Assembly: GCA_963978905.1 (NCBI GenBank)
Contig: OZ022256.1
Coordinates: 7,485,501-7,549,500 of the forward strand
Direction of reading: 5' to 3'
Source of the DNA: Trichostrongylus colubriformis
Taxonomy: Eukaryota > Nematoda > Chromadorea > Rhabditida > Trichostrongylidae
DNA: 64,000 nucleotides
Numbering within the stretch: the first letter of the stretch is position 1; every line of letters begins with the position of its first letter. Shown piece after piece: positions 13,601 through 20,902 of the stretch. The notes beneath the pieces are model-generated. The model saw nothing but the letters and a program-made list of their open reading frames with translations. It was not told where the DNA came from and ran no database searches. Both the position numbers and the translations under genes were made by a program.

Positions 13601-14460
13601 CACCTGAGCAGTATCCGGAGTGGCCCGCTGATCCACTGTGGACGCAGTTTTTCGATAAGGTCTGCTGTCTATGTGAACCATAGGGTTTTGAGAAGGTTGT
13701 CATCTAAAGGGGGGGGGGATGGTTTGCTCAAGCTAAAATTGATTTTTTTGATAATTAGCGCTGCGTCTTCTCCAGCGTCCTGCTCTGATTGGGTCATCCC
13801 CTTGAGGGGAGTGGGGGGGGGGGGGGGGGGGAGAGCGAATTGAATGATTGCTTTAAGAAGAACTGTGCTGAGATTTCCCTTATAATTACTATGCATTTTA
13901 GGTAGACAGTGTTCGTAACACTCTATGGTCCACCGTAAGTAGAGGTGAACGGCTTGCTTTGGACACCGGCAGCCGACGCCATGAATACGAGTCGGTGCCA
14001 CTCAGCGATGAAATGGACTTTCAAATTCATGAAATAGGAGAAGGTCAGTTCGAGTTTCTGACTACTCGTCATTCATTTATTTGTATTTTCCTGTTTTTTT
14101 AGCTTTTCAAGTATTTTCTAATTATAGTTCTAGTTTTTAACTTTTTGACATGTTTATTAGTTGTCCAATAGCGGTGATTACCGTTTCGTTTTCAATTTCG
14201 GCATGACATCTCGTCATCCTGAACGCGCCACGCATCTGATTTTGAATTTAGAATTGCGTCCGCTTACCCTTTGAGAGTTGAAAAATATTATGAGTTATTT
14301 ATTGGCCCTTATTTACCTTATGATTCGTGTAAACTATTACCAAGACACATTTTTTAAATTCGCAATATTTACAGTGGAAAGCCTCTTCTCCTCGGCACCC
14401 TGCTACCTGTCATCTATCTTCACTGGAATTATTCTGCTTATGGCGCTACTGTGGACGTGA
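4583..14460 (+). CDS. Ephrin A: GPI-anchored ephrin, seven exons
   Basis: Ephrins are cell-surface ligands of Eph receptor tyrosine kinases; the nematode ones act in epidermal closure and axon guidance. Exons 4583-4668, 12563-12689, 12745-12910, 13401-13496, 13550-13659, 13902-14043 and 14375-14460 splice in frame (813 nt, 270 residues). Order: signal peptide (residues 1-15), the ephrin signature DIFWNSTNSL with an N-glycosylation site, GDAVDIICP, SPNPSALDYRPGQSYYFI and GLC, giving the four ephrin-domain cysteines; then a His-rich and Thr-rich linker, and a 17-residue hydrophobic C-terminus after SLFSSAP that fits a GPI signal. No cytoplasmic tail, so not a B-type ephrin. All junctions are GT..AG; the exon 5 donor (GTCTGC) is weak. 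It faces ephrin B tail to tail. Family assignment is firm; which C. elegans efn gene is the ortholog cannot be told from here. Confidence 0.93.
5955..6230 (+). repeat. AT-rich repeat family, copy 1
   Basis: Begins near GTGCATTCGATAAATCAGA, continues with GGGCTACTACTTGCTAGAG, an AT-rich core and GACTTCC near the end. The same order recurs at 7960-8235, and the head recurs at 8866-8930. Confidence 0.5.
7690..7880. repeat. AT-rich low-complexity stretch
   Basis: Mostly AAATAAATAAA-type sequence and short TATATGCA units. No coding signal. Confidence 0.6.
7875..8250 (+). repeat. AT-rich repeat family, copy 2
   Basis: Contains CACACGAGAATAAGCCGTGC, GATAAATCAGATC, a long TTATATTATCATATTATT core and TTGATTGACCTCC. 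Longest of the three copies. Confidence 0.5.
8622..8641. repeat. CA dinucleotide run
   Basis: About eight CA units. Simple microsatellite within ephrin A intron 1. Confidence 0.8.
8780..8940 (+). repeat. AT-rich repeat family, copy 3 (head only)
   Basis: Shares ACACGAGAATAAGCC.TGCAT and TTGATAAATCAG with copy 2 and TACTACTTGCTAGAG with copy 1, then the match stops. Confidence 0.45.
9989..10213 (+). other. Protein-like open frame in ephrin A intron 1, not recognised
   Basis: Reads as a plausible helical protein (LGDLFKVIDRFLRGVRPL, then EKECNCTFRKLQP) on the sense strand of intron 1. It has no clear splice signals and no motif I can name. It may be a relic of a transposon polyprotein or chance. 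The similar-looking frame at 10396-10602 lies 180 bases downstream. Confidence 0.25.
10396..10602 (+). other. Second protein-like open frame in ephrin A intron 1
   Basis: Contains RCNKCLQEPFRVINFLGGD and FHTACLQQLFFWP, with a C-x2-C and H-x3-C pattern that could be a broken zinc-binding motif. Together with 9989-10213 it could be a decayed mobile-element gene. No family could be assigned. Confidence 0.22.
11029..11250 (+). repeat. SINE fragment, diverged
   Basis: Matches the 3' half of the SINE family: GTACATCGGCTAGCCCCCATA, CATTCATCTGCCACCATGAT and AATCCTTTATACTTTTA. The tRNA-like head is unclear. Confidence 0.45.
12013..12140 (+). repeat. SINE fragment, middle part only
   Basis: Shares GGTAGGTGAATTGGTACCA, CTGGGAGGATGGAAGTGCT and AACATCGACTG with the SINE family. 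Head and tail are missing. Confidence 0.45.
12420..12451. repeat. AAAT tetranucleotide run
   Basis: Repeated AATA units in ephrin A intron 1 about 110 bases before exon 2. Confidence 0.75.
12563..12689 (+). CDS. Ephrin A exon 2: receptor-binding domain
   Basis: Follows a TTTAATCAG acceptor. One base completes the Leu codon left by exon 1; the exon then reads YDHNLNFRLERYVSIGD, DIICP (first domain cysteine) and TEQSIIYR. It ends in phase 0 at GTATGC. The frame fits exon 1 exactly. Confidence 0.92.
12745..12910 (+). CDS. Ephrin A exon 3: receptor-binding domain core
   Basis: Acceptor TATTTTTAG, donor GTAAGT. Carries two conserved cysteines (DYESC and ELGRC), then KVKVSFRLLSPNPSALDY and RPGQSYYFI, the nematode form of the ephrin FSPF..GxEFxPGxxYYYIS block. 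It is about 80% identical by eye to the matching exon of ephrin B (44 of 55 positions). Confidence 0.95.
13401..13496 (+). CDS. Ephrin A exon 4: end of the ephrin domain
   Basis: Acceptor CGCTTTCAG. Reads STSTGTPWGLDNTRGGLC, then QLKMIIHVGAY. It holds the fourth domain cysteine (GLC) and the final beta strand LKMIIHV, equivalent to the CLRLKVTV strand of vertebrate ephrins. Donor GTGAGT, phase 1. Confidence 0.92.
13550..13659 (+). CDS. Ephrin A exon 5: His/Thr/Pro linker
   Basis: Acceptor ACAATTCAG. Begins with a His/Arg cluster (GHHHRHHRKP), then TTTTEAP and EWPADPLWTQFFDK. The second half matches the PSDPLWGEFFEK of ephrin B. The donor is GTCTGC, weaker than its GTGAGT counterpart in ephrin B, but the phase (0) fits both sides. 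Confidence 0.85.
13813..13831. repeat. Run of 19 G in ephrin A intron 5
   Basis: Uninterrupted G tract between exons 5 and 6; a second run of 10 G lies at 13709-13718. Could be real or a sequencing artefact. Confidence 0.85.
13902..14043 (+). CDS. Ephrin A exon 6: membrane-proximal segment
   Basis: Acceptor ATGCATTTTAG, donor GTCAGT. Encodes a conserved segment with SRGERLALD, RRHEYE and DFQIHEIGE. About 60% identical to ephrin B (28 of 47 by eye). I do not recognise this segment in vertebrate ephrins; it looks like a nematode-specific stalk. Confidence 0.88.
14375..14460 (+). CDS. Ephrin A exon 7: GPI-signal tail and stop
   Basis: Acceptor ATATTTACAG. Reads VESLFSSAPCYLSS followed by a hydrophobic stretch (IFTGIILLMALLWT) and TGA. 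The small residues FSSA before the hydrophobic run are a plausible omega-site region. No AATAAA is seen before 14897, where one falls inside the mariner-derived element that begins at 14881. Confidence 0.9.
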
Positions 14461-14880
14461 CCTTCCGAGTAATCCTCTCTTCATGTTCTGTACGGGTTGT
14501 CGTCACGGGTAGTCGTCGGCATGCGGCGCTTGTACTTATAAATGCCTGTGATATTTTACATTGTACTATATTCTCGATATAAAAAAATTCATATAAAATT
14601 GTTTGAATGTGTGCAAAAGTATATAAAGTTTGAAAAGGCAACAACAATGGATCACGATGCTACATAATTTTGAAAAATCTCCGAAAGCACTTTTGGACGC
14701 TTTATGAAGGGCTTTCTCAGCTCCTAATTTTGATTAGTTTCTCAGCTCTTTCCAATATCAGAAGTGATTCGTGCGACCAACCCAACTTCAGCCTTAGTAC
14801 TTGAGCGAGGAAGGGGCAAAGGTGGTGCAATTTAAGAAATTTAATGTGACGTTCATGTAATAAGATGTGCATGAAGTTTG
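14461..14880. other. 3' flank of ephrin A, no gene seen
   Basis: AT-rich sequence with no recognisable open frame and no AATAAA. The 3' UTR of ephrin A should lie here. Confidence 0.5.
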
Positions 14881-14887
14881 TATTAGG

Positions 14888-15099
14888 TCTATGCAGAATA
14901 AATGGCCGAAACGTAATTGGCCATAACTTCGCTCAGACACAACTTTATATGTCGAAATAAAAACATTCGAATCTACAGAATCTTGCCAAAGATCTGGTGA
15001 GGAAAATATACCATCACGATCAAATTTTGGATTGCGAGAATCAATAAAGTCATGAATGGATTTTTTACCGTGTATAATTTTCCTGCCGCAGGTTTGCAT
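14888..15099 (-). pseudogene. Mariner transposase C-terminal remnant, left arm
   Basis: Mirror of the right-arm remnant: KSIHDFIDSRNPKFDRDGIF and a diverged LPDRWQ block on the - strand. Inactive. Confidence 0.65.
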
Positions 15100-15170
15100 C
15101 GGGAACCCGGAAAAAGTGGTAATCCGTCAGGGATAGGTCTGGGGAATAAGGGGGGTGAGGAAGAGGCTCG

Positions 15171-15491
15171 ATGCCTAACTGCATCATTTTTTTACTGGGT
15201 GCGCAAAACAACGCAAAACCCCACAGTTCGCAAGTCACCCGGCAGAAACTGATCGAAACTCTCCCTCACCCCCCTTATTCCTCATACCTATCTCTGACGA
15301 ATTACCACTTTTTCCCGGTTCTCGATGCAAACCTGGGTCAGAAGGAGTTCGCCGAAACGATGCATGTTGAAAATGCCATCGTTGACTTCATTAATTTTCG
15401 CAATCCTGAATTTGATCATGATGGCATATTTTCTTTACCAGATCGTTGGCAAGGTTATGTAGATTCGAATGGTTTTTATTTCGACAAATAA
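15171..15491 (+). pseudogene. Mariner transposase C-terminal remnant, right arm
   Basis: Contains the mariner C-terminal motifs HPPYS, NYHFF (for the usual DYHLF), LPDRWQGYVDSNG and a stop. The last Asp of the D,D34D triad is Asn in TNYHFF, so the remnant is inactive. It lies in the right arm of the inverted element. Confidence 0.75.
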
Positions 15492-15567
15492 AGTTGTGTC
15501 TGAGCGAAGTTATGGCGTTTTAAAAAAAGTAGTTCGTTTTGGCCATTTGTTCTGCATAGACCTAATA

Positions 15568-16640
15568 CCAGGTTTATAGCCGATAACAGCCTTTTTTAGG
15601 ACTGTTTATTTTTCCACTACCATAGCAAGCGACTCGAGCGTCTTTCTCGAAGCATCTGGTGGGTCTCATTATCTCGTTCAAGTGATGCTGTCGTAGATCG
15701 TCTCTCATATGCTAATTGCCAATGGATCATATTGCATCTAAATATGAGCGAATATGAATGGCCCATCACGCTCTTTCATTGCATGCGCTTTTTTGAGGAT
15801 ATACATGCATCTCGGGCTTGAATGAAATGAAAAAATCCGACACGTTAATTGCTTGGAGCCCTCAGTGCTCTATCATGAGAGCGGTTTGAGCTTTAACCAT
15901 TCCAGAGAGGTGTTGATCTTTGTAATTTACCGTGGGTACCGCTTTGGTATGACTTGTGTGCAACAGTCTCCCTTGATGATGGTGTGAAATAATTGATTTT
16001 TCCCTTGAAGCTCAGTCTGAGACGGAAGAGGCTTGGAAATATTCTTCTTGCACTTACGGCTCCTTCAAAATCTAGAGAATTCAAGCCCCATTTAACCGTA
16101 TAATTGAAAAACACAAAGATTTATCAAAAGTTGACCAGCACCTTTCAGATGCGCTACCTGTTGGGAGCCGCAGGGCAAAAATCTGTTGATAGAAGTTGAT
16201 TTACACATTGATATTATATATAGAGACTAGCAGCAGCCAGCCTACTTTGTATCTATACCTTTCTTTCTAACCCCTAAGGATTCCCTTTTAACACTAGTTA
16301 TACAACTTGTGGGTAATCTACAAAGTAGAAGTTTACAGGAGCAGTCAGCCAATGTACACTTGCTCTTATCTTGCCGGATGACTTTGATTACAATGCGCGC
16401 AACCCAGGAGAAACTCTAGAAAGCTCTTGGATGGAATGAGGTTCGAATTTGGTCTGATTGATCGTAGGAGCGTGCGAATGGGAATGGATGCACTTTTCAC
16501 CACTCCACCTGGCCACTAACTATACCATATATAGTGACATATATACCAGCTCAGACACCAGGCTTCATTGGTGTTTCGAGGAATGTTTGGAGCTATGCAC
16601 ATTTTCATTCTGGCCATTCCCCATCTCCCTGTAATAGGCC
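15568..16640. other. No gene recognised
   Basis: Short open frames only and no clear repeat. I see nothing I can name. Confidence 0.5.
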
Positions 16641-16880
16641 CAAGTATTGGTACTACTCTGCCAAGATAGCCGCTTCAGCACGACCCCTCCCCATTGACGA
16701 GGGTCCAAGTACTACCCTCCCCTTTTTCAACCTCTACAATACCAGTGACTGTTGCCGGATTGTATAGATACAATGTTTTGTTGCGCATCGCTAACCTCCG
16801 CAGATACGACCCTCTTTTTTCTGTCCGGTCAAGTGCGATTACCCTGCAAAAGAATCCTTGACTGTCGGTGGACCCGCTGC
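16641..16880 (+). repeat. Poly-C repeat family, copy 1
   Basis: Shares AGATAGCCGCTTC, CTCCCCTTTTTCAACCT, CAGTGACTGTTGCCGGATTG and TCCGGTCAA blocks with 48536-48895 and 55126-55440. Same strand in all three. Origin unknown. Confidence 0.6.
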
Positions 16881-17689
16881 CAAGTGATGGAGTCCGTCGG
16901 TCGCGTGTCCAACAGTGTGTGGTGATCAATCAGTGACTGCGTCGGCAGTACAAAGAGATTCAACACGGACTTACTAAGCGCGACATATGTGGCAGATGAC
17001 GTGGCACGTGATGAGCTAGTCTCTTCTAATTGTGGGAGTGCAAGGTTATCGCGCATCAACACATATCCTGAATTGACTGCGTGTATGCGGGGAACCACCA
17101 CTTTGGGAGGCATTCCGAACAAAAGAGTGGTTTGCTTCGAATTTGTTGCAGGCACACTTCCGCTGATGACTACCGCTGCAGAATAAAATGCGAAGGAGAA
17201 GTGCCGCTTCACAATATTTTTATTGCGGCAAAAAAGCTAGCGCAAAGCAGGGGATAGCGGTCCATAAAAATTGCTAAAGATCACCAAAAATCTCAAGTAT
17301 ACACACTCATTACAGCTTTGTTCTGTTGTGGTGAACAGACCCTAAAACGAACCAATGCTCTCCAGAGTCAAGAAACAGTTGCGGAATCCAGAATCCTCGG
17401 ACGAATCGTGTTTCAGTTGCAAACTGTGGGAGAGGAAGTCGTATTCTGAAGTTTTATCCGATTATTCATCGAGAACCACGCACTGTCGAGGAAATTTTGG
17501 ATCGGTTAGCCGTACTCTAAGTAAAAGATTATCAATCGAAATCACACTTTATACCAGGTAGAAGTGCTTTCTTCAATTGAGGGCCTTTTCTTGGGGAGAC
17601 GGCTCGAATATAAACGCAGACGCTTCGAATGCATTGTCGGGGAGGACTGTAAACTCCGAAAATTTGCAAAACTGATTGCACAGCGTTTC

Positions 17690-17940
17690 GTATAACAATG
17701 TCCATACCTATTTACAGACAAAGCTGGTTTTACATTACGAATAGCCAAATCTGCAGGATCCCGTTTATCGTTCGTTACTACCTCGATTCCCCTCACAATA
17801 CTCAGCTACTGGAATATGAGTTGTCACGAAAAAGCACATCTCTTTGAAACTTCCCTCAATCCCTAAAACTTCTGTCTCACTACGGATGGTAGTAATAATA
17901 CACAGTAACAAATGGTGTAGCTATAATAACTTGACTAGAT
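17690..17940 (+). repeat. Segmental duplication, left unit, first part
   Basis: Shares GCTGGTTT.ACATTA.GA, AGGATCCC, ATCTCTTTGAA and AACAAATGG-like blocks with 24455-24710, in the same orientation. It is followed by the second part at 18886, and the same order holds in the right unit. Confidence 0.55.
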
Positions 17941-17943
17941 ATA

Positions 17944-18449
17944 CAGTAGCGCCCAAAAGTCTTCGGCGAAATGGTCTTCCACTTGGGTTTTTCACTTGTA
18001 ACTTTTTTAGCAACTGCACCGATCTGAGAGAAATTTTAGTATGTTGTACTTGAAGACACTGCATACTTAATATACTATTTTGGGGCTCAACGGTGTAGGT
18101 TACGTGGTTATATGAAATTTTTTAATTTTGGCATGCCATCGCTATGCCGTCCCGCTGTGCCGCTGTCATCAAAAGTCGTTGTCTTTCTACAAAATATTAA
18201 TGTTCTCTGAGGCTTGCTCTTTTTGATTTTGTATAGAAGGCTGTTTTTTTTTGAACAGGCCTCCTACTTTTTTGGGTGGTCTTGTAGTAAATTCTTGTAA
18301 AAAATCATGAAAAGTGGCAAGCGGCGCTCAAGTAGAAGGAAATGTTGACAATAGGTTCAGCCACCACATATTAAAATTTTGTCAAATTTGGTCGAGTAGA
18401 AAAAAGTTATGACAAAAAAGTTTTGGCCGAAGTCTTTTGAGCGCTACTG
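17944..18449. mobile_element. Tc1-type MITE with inverted ends
   Basis: The 506-bp element starts CAGTAGCGCCCAAAAGTCTT and ends with the near-exact inverted copy (about 26 bp, a few mismatches), flanked by TA on both sides. The CAGTNGCG..CAAAAGTC end resembles Tc1/mariner superfamily ends. No transposase frame. It sits between the two parts of the left segmental duplicate, so it inserted after the duplication. Confidence 0.75.
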
Positions 18450-18885
18450 TAGGTGCTAAATTGCATTGAATGTCCTGAACGTTGTTTCAAGCTTGTATGT
18501 TGAAAAATTCTTCTTCCCCAGGTGTACGACTCGTATGGCTTCACACAACACCCGAATGGAGTCCTACTTAGTCGCCTACGCACTTCAAAAGACAGGTTAG
18601 TCGCTGCCATACCGAAAGGGAATAATCGCAGAGTCCCTAATCGTTGGCTCCTACGAGACATTGCATAGACCTATCAAGTTTGAGAGCGTGTGCGATCCTG
18701 AATAAAACCACGACGGCATGACGCATCCAAGGAGGACTTCAAGTAACAACAACTTCAATCCTTTGTGTTTCTTGTACTGCTGATGCCTAGAACTGACTTC
18801 TTTATTCATCGTTTCAGACATAAAGGCTATAATTTATTTATATTTTTTTATAGCGCATTCAATGCATTCACTTACATATTGACTG

Positions 18886-19560
18886 GGACCTACTGGTGGA
18901 ATGGGTAGAGATCAGTACGTTAATAGTTGGTATTAGAGACCAGCAAGGACTTGGTCGCACAAAGCGAAGATCCACTCCTAAAATTGTTCGGAAGTTATCG
19001 TATACCGACGATCATCAGTAATACCGTAGCATAACGTAAGCCGAAGATGATTTGTAATTATCGTACTATCCCTTAAATTTTGATTCAGGCAGAAATAAAC
19101 ATTTTTTTGCCCCTCCTTACGTCCAAGCGATATCGTAATCTGAGAACGTGACAGTATACAGTACTAATTATATAGAGTGCATTGTACAGGGTTATCGATC
19201 ATGCTGACGGCATCACTGACTGATCAAAGGCAGGGCGCCGATTCATCATCGAAGACGCACGAATTATACAAGAAGATGCAGCATATGCTGACGCGCTCGC
19301 CAACCAGCCAGTCAGATGGCTGCAGAAGGTCATCTGAATACTCGAAACGATGAAGCTCGTCCGAATCTGCCTGTCTTAGATGGGCCCGCGGAAGGGTACC
19401 GTACTTGAAATGAGGACGTCAAGCCGGAACTCATCACTGAGTGGGCTTCAGTGAAAAGCACGACGCATTGTCTTCATCAAGGTACCGGAAAAGTGCAATG
19501 ATCGTTGGCGTCAGTCGAAATCAGCAATGGAAATCAATGAACCTTACCGTAAATCGAATG
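18886..19560 (+). repeat. Segmental duplication, left unit, second part
   Basis: Long match with 25124-25795: shared blocks include TTAATAGTTG.TATTAGAGACC, CTCCTTACGTCCAAGCGAT, AATCTGAGAACGTGACAGTA and CAGGGTTATCGATCAT. Unequal spacing shows small indels. No coding motif. Confidence 0.75.
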
Positions 19561-20458
19561 CACGAGAGCACTCAAACTGAAAACTATTTATGCACTAATT
19601 TCTCAATAATTAAAATTTCAATCATGCTTCAGAAAAATTGGGAAAGTAGGCCATTTTGAAAAATCCACTGCTAGAAGCAGCCTTGAAATTGTACTTTTGC
19701 CCACTGTTCCGTTTTACTTTACATTTACAGATCTGCTGTTTTATTCAACGACGAAAGATCATATTAAAGGTCAGAAGACGTTGATGAGGAGAAGGTGGCG
19801 TCATCATCATGTATATGGTCAGATGATCAAACCTCTTACAAATTCCACGTTAAGCAAGCACCATACCGTCTGTTATTTGGAGTGAAGGTTGATACAATGG
19901 AAGTGCAGGTATTGCAGTGAGAGATAGCACTGTTTTCAATAGTATGGTTCTGTGATCTGTCCCCAGCGCCCAGGCCTCCATTTCTGCGAAGTCCCTGGAT
20001 CGCTGCCACACTCATCTGGCATGACCAAACACTGTCTTGTGCGTCGACTGATACCTGCAACTCCCTGTACAGCCCTAAACTGGTCTACCTAGTGCCATAA
20101 TGGTGCCGAATGTAAGCAAAGTACGTGGCGCATGCTAGAAAGAGGCCGGCGTTAATAATTATTTAGACTCAAACCACAGAACATGGAACTAGTTCAAGTA
20201 AATGTGAGACAACGGATTCAAATTCTTACACTTACATACTTCTCTCTCGGGCAGAATGCCGAAGTTTTCTTGGTCCCTTGGTACTACCGAAACAATTTAC
20301 ACACAGAACCCGAAACTAAAACCATAACATGATAACCCAGAACAAGCAAAAAGGCATCCACCGTCCGACTGTTTTTACCCATGGCTCGCATCTAAGAAAG
20401 TGCAAGGGCCATTCGTGGCCAACGGCCATTCAGAATGGGATACATATGTTCCGACGTA
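19561..20458. other. No gene recognised
   Basis: Scattered short open frames without motif; no repeat partner seen elsewhere in the window. Confidence 0.45.
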
Positions 20459-20902
20459 TTTTCGGGCGCTGATCCAGAAACTTGTATCCAAATTTGCAGA
20501 ACGATTCTCTGAGCGGAGTTGAGGAGGTTTTTTTTTTGAAAAAACAATACTTATTATATGGTAGGTTTGGAAGACCATAGCACACGAATCAGACGTTCTC
20601 GCGCAGAACCAGTGCGATTTTCGTGTTCAGAGGACCAAACCGCCCTATGGGACATATTTTTAACCAATTCGAGGCCTATTGGAAGAGCCAAGGATTTTTC
20701 CGAAATTTGGTCAAAATCCTCTAAAAACATGTCCCATAAGGCAGTTTAGTCCCCTAAACATGAAAATCGCACTTCTGGCTTGCGTGCTACGTGCTTCCAA
20801 ACCTGCCATATAATAGTATTGTTTTTCAAAAAAAACCTCCATAACTCCGTTCAGAGAATCATTCTGCACATTTGGAATGCAGGTTCGGGATCAGCGTCCG
20901 AA
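20459..20902. repeat. Palindromic element, about 440 bp
   Basis: Two arms of about 210 bases are inverted copies with mismatches: CGGGCGCTGATCC pairs with GGATCAGCGTCCG at the far ends, GGTAGGTTTGGAAG with CTTCCAAACCTGCC inside, and AACCGCCCTATGGGACAT with ATGTCCCATAAGGCAGTTT near the centre (about 20681). No transposase motif. Confidence 0.7.

Larger units (their letters stand above)
14881..15567. mobile_element. Inverted dimer of mariner 3' halves, element 1
   Basis: The ends match as inverted repeats (TATTAGGTCTATGCAGAA) next to TA. The left arm encodes the C-terminal part of a mariner transposase on the - strand (FDRDGIFSSPDLWQDSVDSN) and the right arm encodes it on the + strand (FDHDGIFSLPDRWQGYVDSN), pointing outwards. 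The central spacer holds one extra piece (KPHSSQVTRQKLIETLPHPP), with N in place of the catalytic Asp of HDN. It cannot make transposase; it would fold into a hairpin of about 280 bp. Confidence 0.82.

Noticed and set aside
16829..17212. 127-codon open frame on the - strand
   Set aside because: Partly inside the poly-C repeat copy; no recognisable domain or splice pattern.
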